Below are positions 9,874 through 18,625 of a DNA stretch of 63,985 nucleotides, one piece after another. The notes under the pieces were generated by a model. That model saw only the letters and a program-made list of their open reading frames with translations. It was not told the origin of the DNA and searched no databases. The translations under genes and the position numbers were made by a program. Position 1 is the stretch's first letter; each line of letters starts with the position of its first letter. The DNA is from CAUPWF01 sp044425815 (GTDB taxonomy: Bacteria > Bacillota > Clostridia > Lachnospirales > Lachnospiraceae), in the NCBI GenBank assembly GCA_044425815.1, contig JAWXVA010000004.1, positions 1 to 63,985 of the forward strand. Direction: 5' to 3'.

Positions 9874-11487
9874 ATGGAAGATATAGAAAAACAATCTGCA
9901 AATACAGTGGAATATAGTGTGGTGGTTCAAAATGTAAATAAAACATTTGGTGATATTAAAGTGTTGTCGGGAGTGAATTTTTCGATAAAAAAGGGTGAAA
10001 TATATGCTTTGTGTGGAAGTAATGGTGCAGGTAAATCAACGATAGTAAAAATTTTATCGGGGGTATATGAACCGGATGATGGAGCAGTAATAAAAATTGG
10101 AGAAAATGAGTATGGTTCGTTTAAAACACCCATTGATTCTAAAAAAGCTGGAGTTAGAGTCGTGCATCAAGAAGCACCGTTAATATCTACATTAACTGTT
10201 GCGGAATGTGTTGCGGTAAATTGTGGATATCCCAAATCGAAAATAGGCAATATTGATTGGAAGTCTTTGAAAAAACAAACAAAAGAGTTATTGGAAAAAT
10301 GGGGAATAGATTTAGATGTGGATATGTTAGCTAATGAATTGACAGCTGCTCAAAGAGCAATGCTTGGATTGGCTATCGCTTTGAATAGACACCCAGGCGA
10401 AGAAGTACCAGAAGTTTTAATTGTGGACGAAGTTACAGCTTCAATGTCAGAAACAGAAGATGAACAAGTGATGGAAATTATAAAAAAAATAGCGGAATCA
10501 GGGCAAAGCGTCATAATGATTACCCACAGATTAGATGAGGTGATTAATTATGCTAATCGAGTTATGATTTTAAGTGATGGATATTCAACTTTTGAAGGGA
10601 AAGCTAAAGAGTATTCCGTAGATTTCTTGGTTGAAAAAATGTTGGAAGGAAATATATCGAATATAGTATCGGTAGATAGGCAAGAAGAATTAGAAGAAGA
10701 AAAAAAAGAAGAGTTATTTGTACCATGGGAAGAACGTAAAAGTGTTAGAACGAGAAATAATCAAAAAAGCAGAGAGATATTAAATGTTAAAGAATTGAGT
10801 GGTGATAGTATAATAGATGTATCTTTTCAGGTGAAAACGGGAGAGATTGTTGGTATTGCAGGATTACTTGATAGTGGTGTAACAGAAATCCCGGGATTAT
10901 TAACGGGGAATTTAAAGAGAAAATCAGGCGATATATTTATAAAAGAAGAAAAATTGTCTCAAAAACATTCTATGGAACAAGCTATTAAGTATGGTATGGG
11001 ATTAGTACCAGGCGATAGATTAACAGAAGGTGGATTGACAGAATTTACAATACAAGAGAATTTGTTTTTTCCTTTGATTAATGAATACTGGAATCATTTA
11101 TCAGAGGAGAAAAAGATTACTGGTGATGTTATTAAATATTTAGATGTGAAAACACCTAGTAGTGATGCATTATTTGGGAAATTGAGTGGTGGTAACCAAC
11201 AAAAAGTAATAATGGGGAAATGGTTACTCACAGCACCAGAGTTATTGATATTACAGGATCCTACAGTTGGAGTGGATATGGGAGCGCGTCAAATAATATA
11301 CAAAGCAATAAATGACTATGTTAGAGCAGGAAATGGTGCGTTAGTAGTTTCTTCTGATTTTGATGAAATTGCTAAAATATGTTCCAGAGTAATTGTGGTA
11401 AAAGGGGGACGGATAATAGATGAAATAGCAGGCGCTCAGATTACAAGGACTAATATTATGAAATTAGCTTATGGTGAAGTTCATTAG
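9874..11487 (+). CDS. Ribose-type ABC importer ATPase (tandem nucleotide-binding domains)
   Basis: A 537-aa cytoplasmic ATPase of the RbsA/MglA class with two fused nucleotide-binding domains. Domain 1 has Walker A GSNGAGKST (residues 48-56), a weak signature (NELTAAQRAML) and Walker B VLIVDEVTAS followed by H-loop ITHR. Domain 2 has a degenerate Walker A (AGLLDSGVTE) as usual in this class, a perfect signature LSGGNQQKV, but an altered Walker B (LLILQDPTVGVD), where the family has LDEPT. Catalysis therefore probably rests on the site formed by domain-1 Walker motifs and domain-2 signature. It starts at ATG 9874 after AAAGGAG and works with the permease encoded 62 bp downstream. Confidence 0.88.
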   Translation: MEDIEKQSANTVEYSVVVQNVNKTFGDIKVLSGVNFSIKKGEIYALCGSNGAGKSTIVKILSGVYEPDDGAVIKIGENEYGSFKTPIDSKKAGVRVVHQEAPLISTLTVAECVAVNCGYPKSKIGNIDWKSLKKQTKELLEKWGIDLDVDMLANELTAAQRAMLGLAIALNRHPGEEVPEVLIVDEVTASMSETEDEQVMEIIKKIAESGQSVIMITHRLDEVINYANRVMILSDGYSTFEGKAKEYSVDFLVEKMLEGNISNIVSVDRQEELEEEKKEELFVPWEERKSVRTRNNQKSREILNVKELSGDSIIDVSFQVKTGEIVGIAGLLDSGVTEIPGLLTGNLKRKSGDIFIKEEKLSQKHSMEQAIKYGMGLVPGDRLTEGGLTEFTIQENLFFPLINEYWNHLSEEKKITGDVIKYLDVKTPSSDALFGKLSGGNQQKVIMGKWLLTAPELLILQDPTVGVDMGARQIIYKAINDYVRAGNGALVVSSDFDEIAKICSRVIVVKGGRIIDEIAGAQITRTNIMKLAYGEVH

Positions 11488-11519
11488 AAAAAAATAAATA
11501 AAAATCATAAAGGAGGATG

Positions 11520-11539
11520 TAGCATATCAATATATGCTA
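11520..11539 (+). promoter_or_regulatory. Small hairpin between Shine-Dalgarno and start codon of the permease
   Basis: TAGCATAT (11520-11527) and ATATGCTA (11532-11539) form a perfect 8-bp stem with a 4-base loop. It sits between the only good ribosome binding site, GGAGG at 11512-11516, and the permease ATG at 11550; a stop codon (11547-11549) directly precedes that ATG in frame. Folding would shorten the effective spacing. Confidence 0.6.
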
Positions 11540-11549
11540 CTAATAATAA

Positions 11550-12485
11550 ATGAGACATATATGGAAAACATACAGTACGGTTATAGTACTTATAGTTATG
11601 CTTGGGTTATTTGCGATAGCATCACCTACTACATTTTTTACAGTGAGAAATTTTCATACAGTATTATTTAATCAAGCGGTAGTTTGTACACTTGCATTTG
11701 CGGTATTATTTCCACTGATTTTAGGGGATTTTGATTTGTCATTAGGGTATACATTAGGATTTGTAGTTGTAGTAGGAGCAAAATGCGGAGCTTGGGGATT
11801 CACAGTAGTACCGACACTTACATTAATGATTTCAGCAGGTATTATTATAGGGCTTGTTAATGCTTTTTTTATAGTGAAATGTAAGATCAGTTCTTTTGTT
11901 GTAACATTAGGAGTAGGGACTATTGTAACTGGATTAAGTCAAGGATTAAGTGGTGGTGCAACGATATATCAAGGTGTTTCGTCAGAAATCATTGCATTTG
12001 GTCAAGAACGTTTTTTTGGAGTTGCATATCCGATTATTGTGAATGGAATATTGGCAATACTAATGTTCGTGCTATTAAAATATCTACCGTTAGGAAGAAA
12101 GATGTATGCGGTAGGAGGGTCGGAAAAAATAGCTAAGATGTCAGGCATAAATACTGAAAAAGTAAGAGTGATGTGTTATGCTTGTTCAGGATTTTTGGCA
12201 TCACTTGGAGGGATTTATCAATTGGGAATTGCAGGGTCAGCAAACCCAAGCTTTGGAAATAGTTTATTGATGCCTGCTTATGCAGCTGGATTCCTTGGCG
12301 TAGTAAGTTTTACTCCAGGTAGATATAACCTTTGGGGTACTTTAGTAGCAGTACTGATAATAGGTTTTGGTGTAAGTGGTATTTTGTTAATGGGAGCACC
12401 ATTATGGATTGAGAATGCATTTAGTGGAGTTGTATTAATTCTTGCAGTTTTAATATCTAAAGCAGAAGCTAAAACTAGTAAGTAG
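11550..12485 (+). CDS. Ribose-type ABC importer permease
   Basis: A 311-aa integral membrane protein of the RbsC class (BPD_transp_2 family) with about eight to ten hydrophobic segments. Recognisable family elements are NFHTVLFNQAVV, the glycine-rich KISSFVVTLGVGTIVTGL, the cytoplasmic PLGRKMYAVGGSEKIAKMSGI loop that contacts the ATPase, and the closing NAFSGVVLILAVL. It forms the translocation pore for the binding protein at 8513 and the ATPase at 9874. Only one permease gene is present, so a homodimer is expected. Translation probably relies on a distant ribosome binding site bridged by the hairpin at 11520-11539. Confidence 0.87.
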   Translation: MRHIWKTYSTVIVLIVMLGLFAIASPTTFFTVRNFHTVLFNQAVVCTLAFAVLFPLILGDFDLSLGYTLGFVVVVGAKCGAWGFTVVPTLTLMISAGIIIGLVNAFFIVKCKISSFVVTLGVGTIVTGLSQGLSGGATIYQGVSSEIIAFGQERFFGVAYPIIVNGILAILMFVLLKYLPLGRKMYAVGGSEKIAKMSGINTEKVRVMCYACSGFLASLGGIYQLGIAGSANPSFGNSLLMPAYAAGFLGVVSFTPGRYNLWGTLVAVLIIGFGVSGILLMGAPLWIENAFSGVVLILAVLISKAEAKTSK

Positions 12486-12586
12486 CATACTTGAATTAAG
12501 TTTCGTATGTAATCATTTGTGGAATTTTAGATAAAGCTAGAATAGTGTGGAGGTGTACTCTGCAGTACTTGAAAATAATCAAATTA

Positions 12587-12636
12587 GGGCTGTTGCAAAA
12601 CTAATTAGTAAATGATATGCAACAGCTCACTTGTTT
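12587..12636 (+). terminator. Terminator of the ribose-type ABC operon
   Basis: GGGCTGTTGCA (12587-12597) pairs with TGCAACAGCTC (12618-12628), followed by a TTGTTTTT stretch. It lies about 100 bp downstream of the permease stop codon. Confidence 0.75.
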
Positions 12637-12727
12637 TTGCTATGTGTTTTTACGTAAATAGAGGAGAATTCTGATAAGCAGTTCTCTACTTTTAGCATAA
12701 ATACACTTGTTAAAGAGTTATAAAAAC

Positions 12728-12862
12728 CTAGCTATTTAGAACTGTTTCGAAACGAACTCTTTGGAGTGGTCACTCCTTAGGTGTTGTTTTTTGCACCTTA
12801 GTAGTGCTACCAACTCCAACGAAACGGAAGCGGGTTCGGGCGAAATGGTTCTAAATGGATAG
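12728..12862. repeat. 135-bp structured non-coding palindrome
   Basis: The 445 bases between the ABC permease and the convergent exporter contain no gene. The outer arms 12728-12749 and 12841-12862 pair over 22 positions with a few mismatches (shared core ATTTAGAAC). Inside are at least two further self-complementary stretches: GGAGTG/CACTCC (12763-12776) and TTAGGTG/CACCTTA around a T-rich loop (12778-12800). The left and right halves also resemble each other in inverse orientation (AAACGAACTC versus CGAAACGG). It looks like a cloverleaf-like mobile or structural repeat; its sequence is unlike the two larger elements at 23415 and 44723. Confidence 0.55.
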
Positions 12863-12882
12863 GGGAGATTGCGACAAAAAAA

Positions 12883-12931
12883 GGAAGTGTACGAAATAGA
12901 TGATTTACTCATCATTTTCGTAACACCCTCC
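12883..12931 (-). terminator. Terminator of the ABC exporter operon
   Basis: Read on the minus strand, a long stem (12909-12931 with 12883-12903, a few mismatches) directly follows the exporter stop codon and ends in a run of seven T. Confidence 0.85.
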
Positions 12932-14760
12932 TATTTATCCAACACCTGTGTTGTCGTCTCCTCCTCATACTGATTACGGTATAAATCATAATAATGCCCT
13001 TTTTGTTTGATCAATTCCAAGTGCGACCCTTGTTCTATAATCTTACCATCGCTTACGACAAGAATTAAATCAGCTTGTTTAATAGTTGATAATCTATGCG
13101 CTATAATAAAGGAAGTCCTATCCTTTAATAAATGCGAGATGGCTTTCTGAATTAATGCTTCTGTATGTGTATCGATAGAGGACGTAGCTTCATCTAGCAC
13201 AAAAATCCTAGGATTGGTAAGAACTGCTCTTGCGAATGAAATGAGTTGCTTTTCACCAGTAGACAGGCTGTCACCACTTTCGTACACTTCGCTATCATAT
13301 CCCTTATCTAATTTATCAATTACTTGATTTGCAGAAACGCTGGTAGCTGCTTCCATCATTTCTTCATCACTTGCTTCTAAATTACCATATAATAGATTCT
13401 CTCTTATTGTTCCTGAGAATAAATGTGGATTCTGTAGCACATATCCAATATTACTGTGCAACCACAAACTAGAACGTTCGCGATAATCTATCCCATCTAT
13501 TAGAATTTGCCCTTTAGTTGGTTCGAAGAATCTACAAGCAAGATTGACTAGTGTGCTTTTGCCTGCTCCCGTTTCGCCAACTATTGCTACTGTGGTTCCT
13601 GCTTTTACCGTTAAAGAAAAATCTTCTAGAACATTCTCATATCCATCCGGATATTGAAACCACACATTTCTGAATTCAATATCACCTTTGATAGCTTCCC
13701 AATTTTCTTTCTTAGGCTCAAAGATCGTTCCATATTTTTCGATGACTTCTTTGCTGTCTACAATATCAGGTTCTTGCTCTAGTAAATCAAATACACGTTC
13801 AATATTAGCGCCCGTTGCAATGAACTCTGCAAATATTCTGGCAATCTGTTGGATTGGCTCAAAGATGGATATTGCATATGTGATAAATACGGATAATGTT
13901 CCGATTTGAATAATTTGCTCTGTGGCCATAGAACTACCTTCCGATAATACCAGAGCGACAATGATTGCACTTATAAATACAATGAGCGGAATGTATAGTG
14001 CGCTTGTAATGGAACTCTTTACAGAAGCGCTATACATACTTTTCGTGTTTTTTTTGAATGCTTGGTAAGTTTGATCTTCTAAAACAAGTGTTTTCAAAGT
14101 CTTCTGACCTACGATTCCTTCGTTGTACGCATTTGTGATTTTAGAATTTTCTTTTCTTGCTAATCGATTATACAAGAGAATTCGCTTCTGGAAAAATCTT
14201 GTCAATAAAGCAAGAAATGGAATTACTGTAATTACGATAAAGGCGAGTCTCGCATTTAATAAGAACATGGCGATGAATACAGCTCCTACATAAAATGCCT
14301 GCCATAGCATATCTACAGCTGTCCAAGCTACTGCAGCTGATATTTTGATGGTGTCAATCATGATACGTGTATGTGTGTATCCAACTGGAGTAGTATTATA
14401 ATATGAAAATGATAATTCTTGTAATTTTATAAAACAAGCTCGTTTCATATCTTTCGCAACTGATAAATCTACAAACATGGTATTGATTGAAAAAATCATA
14501 ACTACAAAAATCTGAAAAACAATAATTCCTAAATATAAAATCGTGAAATTTATAAGCCCATCTGTTGTACCATTAGATATAAAATTGTCCAATGCATATT
14601 TTTGGAATAACGGAATTGATGCATCGATAAATGCAGATATAAGCATGAGAAAACTAACAATAAATAATTGCTTGCTATATGGTTTAACGAATGGAGTGAG
14701 CTTTTTCCATAAGGAAATAGAGAAGGGTTTATCATAGTCTTGTTCATCAATATAAGCCAT
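12931..14760 (-). CDS. ABC exporter subunit with canonical Walker B (half-transporter 2)
   Basis: A 609-aa half-transporter: six transmembrane helices in residues ~25-320 and a nucleotide-binding domain in ~355-590. Walker A is GETGAGKST, Walker B is RIFVLDEATSSID with the catalytic Glu, and the H-loop is IAHRLST. The signature is non-canonical, LSTGEKQL instead of LSGGQ. The partner gene immediately upstream has the complementary pattern, so the two form a heterodimer of the BmrCD/LmrCD/TM287-288 type with one active and one degenerate ATP site. It exports drugs or other hydrophobic compounds; the physiological substrate is unknown. It is separated from the partner gene by a single base. Confidence 0.9.
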   Translation of the reverse strand: MAYIDEQDYDKPFSISLWKKLTPFVKPYSKQLFIVSFLMLISAFIDASIPLFQKYALDNFISNGTTDGLINFTILYLGIIVFQIFVVMIFSINTMFVDLSVAKDMKRACFIKLQELSFSYYNTTPVGYTHTRIMIDTIKISAAVAWTAVDMLWQAFYVGAVFIAMFLLNARLAFIVITVIPFLALLTRFFQKRILLYNRLARKENSKITNAYNEGIVGQKTLKTLVLEDQTYQAFKKNTKSMYSASVKSSITSALYIPLIVFISAIIVALVLSEGSSMATEQIIQIGTLSVFITYAISIFEPIQQIARIFAEFIATGANIERVFDLLEQEPDIVDSKEVIEKYGTIFEPKKENWEAIKGDIEFRNVWFQYPDGYENVLEDFSLTVKAGTTVAIVGETGAGKSTLVNLACRFFEPTKGQILIDGIDYRERSSLWLHSNIGYVLQNPHLFSGTIRENLLYGNLEASDEEMMEAATSVSANQVIDKLDKGYDSEVYESGDSLSTGEKQLISFARAVLTNPRIFVLDEATSSIDTHTEALIQKAISHLLKDRTSFIIAHRLSTIKQADLILVVSDGKIIEQGSHLELIKQKGHYYDLYRNQYEEETTTQVLDK

Positions 14761-14761
14761 A

Positions 14762-16585
14762 TTATAGTCCTCCTTCTATTTCATTTGTGTTCATTTGGAT
14801 GTTGAAAATCTCCTGATAAATGCCAGGTTGTTCCACAAGCTCACTGTGTGATCCGATTTGTGCGATTTCGCCATTATCTAAGACTAAAATTGTGTCGGCA
14901 CCCATAAGAGTTGTAATCCGATGGGAGATTAATACGACAGTACTCGTTGATAGTTTTTCTTTTAGGGCACGGCGAATCTTCACATCCGTTTCATTATCAA
15001 CGGCTGAAAGGGAATCGTCAAAAACCATAATTGGGGTGTTCTGCATCAGCATTCGTGCAATGGCAACCCGTTGTTTTTGCCCACCAGATAGAGTGATGCC
15101 TCGTTCGCCTACGATCGTGTCATATCCGTGTGTAAAACGTTTAATTGACTCATCAATACAAGCGATAGAAGCCGATAGTTCAATCTCTTCAGTGCTAGAT
15201 TCAGGGCAGGTAATCCTAATATTATCCTTGATACTTCGTGAAAATAGAAATGGCTCTTGCAATACCATCCCAATATTATTTCGAAGGTAATCCAAATCAA
15301 TATTATTGATGTTAGTATTTCCGATTGTGATTGTGCCACAATCATTAGGAAGTTCATACAAACGGTTTAGTAGGTGCATTAAAGTAGATTTTCCAGAACC
15401 GGTGCCTCCTAAGATGGCGAAGGTCGAACCTGCTTTTATAGTGAAATTGATATTTTTAAGTATGGTATTTTCCGTATTATAGCTGAAATTAATATTTGTA
15501 AATGTAATATCTCGACTCATGTCTGGGTGTTCACTATTTTCGGTATTTTGTTCTATATCTGCATCTAAGATGTAACGAATCCGATCGATGGATACGAAAG
15601 CCTTGCTCATATCAACTAGAACGCGCCCTAAAGTCCGAAGTGGCCACACTAGAGTGGAATTGTATGATACAAAAGCGATAAATTCTCCAGAGGTTATGGT
15701 ACCATTTACTGCTAAAATAGTCCCAGCAACCACGATGCATAGAATCTGTAGGGAAGTGAAAAAATCACCGAATCCCCAGAAATAGCCATTGAGTTTCCCC
15801 ATGCGAATCCAAGCAGCAGCATATGCTTCGTTGCGAATATCAAATCGATCTAACTCATAGGATTCACGACCAAAAGCTCGGACAACACGTACACCAGTTA
15901 GATTTTCCTGAACAACGCTAGAAAGCACTCCCTCGCACTCATCCGCCTCTTTAAATTTCTTCGCTATTTGCTTGAAGAAAAGAGAGGAGTAGAGCACCAC
16001 AATAGGGATGAATATAGCTGATATTAGGGTGAGAAGCTTATTCATCGGCCACATCATACAAAGAGATACGATGATTAAAAAGGAGACCTTAAAGACTTCG
16101 AGCAATTGTATGGCGATAAACCGACGGATAACATCAGTATCAGAGGTACAGCGCTGTATAACATCGCCTGTTTGATGTCTGATATGCCAATCGTAAGGTA
16201 GCTTGCTAATGTGTTTAAATAATTTATTGCGAATGCGCTCTAGAAACGATTCGGAAGCGATAGCAATAGTAGAACGCGAGAGAAAGTCACTGAAATTAGA
16301 AAATAAAGCCGCTATTAGTATCAAAATGGCGCAAATATATAAGTGGTTTAAGAAATAGGAACGCCCTCCAAAAGTTTCAATGATTTCCTGAAGGAAATTA
16401 GGTACGTCAAAAGGTTCGGTTCCTACAATCGAGTCCACGGTGACTCGAACAATTTGCGGAATGAGAGCTTTAAATAAATTTTGGAAAAGAGTTGTTATTA
16501 TTGCGATTAGAAACACTAAGATAGAGCCCTTAGCAAAGCTATAAATAAGAGCAAAACGTGCTCTGTATGCATGATCTGTTTTCAT
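14762..16585 (-). CDS. ABC exporter subunit with degenerate Walker B (half-transporter 1)
   Basis: A 607-aa half-transporter: six membrane helices (~20-320) followed by a nucleotide-binding domain with Walker A GGTGSGKST, canonical signature LSGGQKQRVAIAR, and Walker B PIMVFDDSLSAVD, where Asp replaces the catalytic Glu. With the altered signature of the partner at 12931-14760 this gives one degenerate and one catalytic ATP site, as known for heterodimeric type IV exporters. The promoter should lie in the 170-bp region shared with the divergent deacetylase gene, which contains the palindrome ATCATATATGAT (16618-16629), a possible operator. Function: multidrug-type export, inferred from family. 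Confidence 0.9.
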   Translation of the reverse strand: MKTDHAYRARFALIYSFAKGSILVFLIAIITTLFQNLFKALIPQIVRVTVDSIVGTEPFDVPNFLQEIIETFGGRSYFLNHLYICAILILIAALFSNFSDFLSRSTIAIASESFLERIRNKLFKHISKLPYDWHIRHQTGDVIQRCTSDTDVIRRFIAIQLLEVFKVSFLIIVSLCMMWPMNKLLTLISAIFIPIVVLYSSLFFKQIAKKFKEADECEGVLSSVVQENLTGVRVVRAFGRESYELDRFDIRNEAYAAAWIRMGKLNGYFWGFGDFFTSLQILCIVVAGTILAVNGTITSGEFIAFVSYNSTLVWPLRTLGRVLVDMSKAFVSIDRIRYILDADIEQNTENSEHPDMSRDITFTNINFSYNTENTILKNINFTIKAGSTFAILGGTGSGKSTLMHLLNRLYELPNDCGTITIGNTNINNIDLDYLRNNIGMVLQEPFLFSRSIKDNIRITCPESSTEEIELSASIACIDESIKRFTHGYDTIVGERGITLSGGQKQRVAIARMLMQNTPIMVFDDSLSAVDNETDVKIRRALKEKLSTSTVVLISHRITTLMGADTILVLDNGEIAQIGSHSELVEQPGIYQEIFNIQMNTNEIEGGL

Positions 16586-16754
16586 AAATTTCTCCGTTAA
16601 ATTTAGTCTGTAAGAACATCATATATGATACGAACATAAAAGACAATTTTATTTTGTGTGATTATAAACAAATTATACTGCTAAAAATAGATGTGTATAA
16701 TAAGTTCTGAAAAGGAATAGATATATTGTAACAATAAAATAGGTGGAAGTGACG

Positions 16755-17564
16755 ATGAAAGAGAAGCATATAATCGTACTAAAGAATGTATTATATATAG
16801 CTTTGGTATATGTATTTGTATATATCATTGGCTTAAATACAGGAAAAATAGTAGATGTGATGAGTGGTAGTATTATTGGAGCAAATGAAATAAAAAGTTG
16901 GGGATTGGGATTTGGTGAAAATGGAACTACTCCAACTGGAACAGACACGAAAGAATCTCTAAAGATGTATAATAGTTTCTTTGTCGGGGATGAGGAGGAG
17001 AAGGTGCTATATTTGACCTTTGATTGTGGATTCGAAAATGGGAACACGGAACAAATTCTAGATGCACTAGCAATACATAATGTTTCGGCAACATTTTTTG
17101 TGGTAGGTAATTATATAGAAACAGCACCTGAACTGATTCAAAGAATGATAGAAGAAGGTCATACGGTGGGAAACCACACCTATTACCATCCAGATATGAC
17201 ACTGAAAAGTGAAGCGGAATTTGGAGCAGAATTAGAGCTGTTAAAAAATTATTATAAAGAAATTACGGGAGAAGAAATTTCGTCATACTATAGACCACCT
17301 CAAGGAAGCTATACATTGGAAAACTTGGAGTGGGCAAATCATATGGGATACCAAACTATTTTTTGGAGTTTGGCTTATGTGGATTGGTATCAAGATGATC
17401 AACCGACCAAAGAAGAGGCTTTTGACAAATTATTGAATCGTGTGCACCCTGGAGCAATAATATTACTACACAATACTTCTAGCACCAATGCAGAAATATT
17501 AGATGAACTCTTAACAAAATGGGAAGAGATGGGATATTCCTTTGCAAGTCTTGAAGAATTATAA
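16755..17564 (+). CDS. PdaA-type polysaccharide deacetylase
   Basis: A 269-aa membrane-anchored or secreted enzyme of the NodB/CE4 family. The start at ATG 16755 was chosen because AGGTGG (16741-16746) fits it; a GTG at 16743 is in frame but has no site of its own. A hydrophobic N-terminal segment (~8-28) precedes the catalytic domain: YLTFDCGFENGN (metal Asp; PdaA proteins have Asn where this has Cys), NHTYYHPDM (H-x3-H metal motif), YRPPQGSY and ILLHNTSS. The FDxGxENG pattern points to the PdaA branch, which removes acetyl from N-acetylmuramic acid during formation of muramic-delta-lactam in spore cortex. A spore role fits the spore protein gene at 30133. Confidence 0.82.
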   Translation: MKEKHIIVLKNVLYIALVYVFVYIIGLNTGKIVDVMSGSIIGANEIKSWGLGFGENGTTPTGTDTKESLKMYNSFFVGDEEEKVLYLTFDCGFENGNTEQILDALAIHNVSATFFVVGNYIETAPELIQRMIEEGHTVGNHTYYHPDMTLKSEAEFGAELELLKNYYKEITGEEISSYYRPPQGSYTLENLEWANHMGYQTIFWSLAYVDWYQDDQPTKEEAFDKLLNRVHPGAIILLHNTSSTNAEILDELLTKWEEMGYSFASLEEL

Positions 17565-17721
17565 AGAAAGATACACAGAAATTTCATACTTACTTTTTGG
17601 AGAAAGCTAGGAGTATACAAGTAAAAATGATATACTATTTTTCATGTACCAGATAGTGATAAAATTATAAATGAATGTCTATAGAATACAATGATTGAGA
17701 AAAGAAAGACGAGGAACTTCG

Positions 17722-18561
17722 ATGTTCGGATATGTAACAGTGCACAAACCAGAAATGAAGATGAAAGATTTCGCGAAGTACAAAGCGTATTACTGTGGTC
17801 TATGCCATACGCTTAAGGATCAATATGGACTTACAGGTCAGATTACATTGAATTATGATATGACATTTGCGATTGTGTTATTATCTTCACTTTATGAAGT
17901 AGAGGGAGCACATGGCACGAGTCGTTGTATCGTACATCCAATTAAGAAACATGAACTGCTTCAAAATGAGATTACTGAATACGCAGCAGCTATGAATGTT
18001 ATACTGGCGTATTATCATTTGGAAGATGATTGGCAAGACGAGAAAAGCATAGTAGGGTTGGCGGGAACAGTTGCCCTCAAACATAAGGTAAAACATATTG
18101 AAGAAATTTACCCAAGGCAATGCAAGGTGATTCGAAAAAAATTAGAAAAACTTCAAGAGTTTGAGCAAAAGAATATAACGGAAATTGATGCAGTGGCAGG
18201 ATGTTTTGGCGAATTGATGGGCGAGTTATTTACTTATAAACAAGATGTATGGGAAGAACGATTGCGTAAAATTGGTTTTTATCTTGGGAAATTTATTTAT
18301 ATTATGGATGCATATGATGATATAGAGAAAGATTTAAAAGAAAAAAATTATAATCCACTTAAATCTAGTTATCAAGAGAAGAGTCAAGATGAATTTGACC
18401 AGTATTGCCACGGTTTACTGCAGATGATGATTGCAGAAAGTAGCGCGGAATTCGAAAAATTACCATGCATACAGGATATAGACATACTTCGTAATATCAT
18501 ATATGATGGTGTATGGACTAAATTTAATACAAAGATTAATAAAAGACAATCCGTAGAATAG
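17722..18561 (+). CDS. DUF5685 family protein
   Basis: A 279-aa protein starting at MFGYVTVHKPEMKMKDF, the conserved opening of this clostridial family. The start at ATG 17722 follows GAGGAAC; an upstream TTG at 17695 would add nine non-conserved residues. It has a conserved YYCGLCHTL segment and a helical body with several acidic patches (DAYDDIEKDLKEKNYNP) resembling those of all-alpha terpenoid-synthase-like folds, but I would not claim activity. No signal peptide or membrane helix is seen. It lies upstream of a J-domain protein, a membrane protein and a TetM-like GTPase, and the order suggests one transcript. The function is unknown. Confidence 0.75.
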   Translation: MFGYVTVHKPEMKMKDFAKYKAYYCGLCHTLKDQYGLTGQITLNYDMTFAIVLLSSLYEVEGAHGTSRCIVHPIKKHELLQNEITEYAAAMNVILAYYHLEDDWQDEKSIVGLAGTVALKHKVKHIEEIYPRQCKVIRKKLEKLQEFEQKNITEIDAVAGCFGELMGELFTYKQDVWEERLRKIGFYLGKFIYIMDAYDDIEKDLKEKNYNPLKSSYQEKSQDEFDQYCHGLLQMMIAESSAEFEKLPCIQDIDILRNIIYDGVWTKFNTKINKRQSVE

Positions 18562-18625
18562 AAGAATGAATATGAATAAAGATGACTGAGAGATAATTAA
18601 TGATAGAGATACAAGGAGAAGAAAA

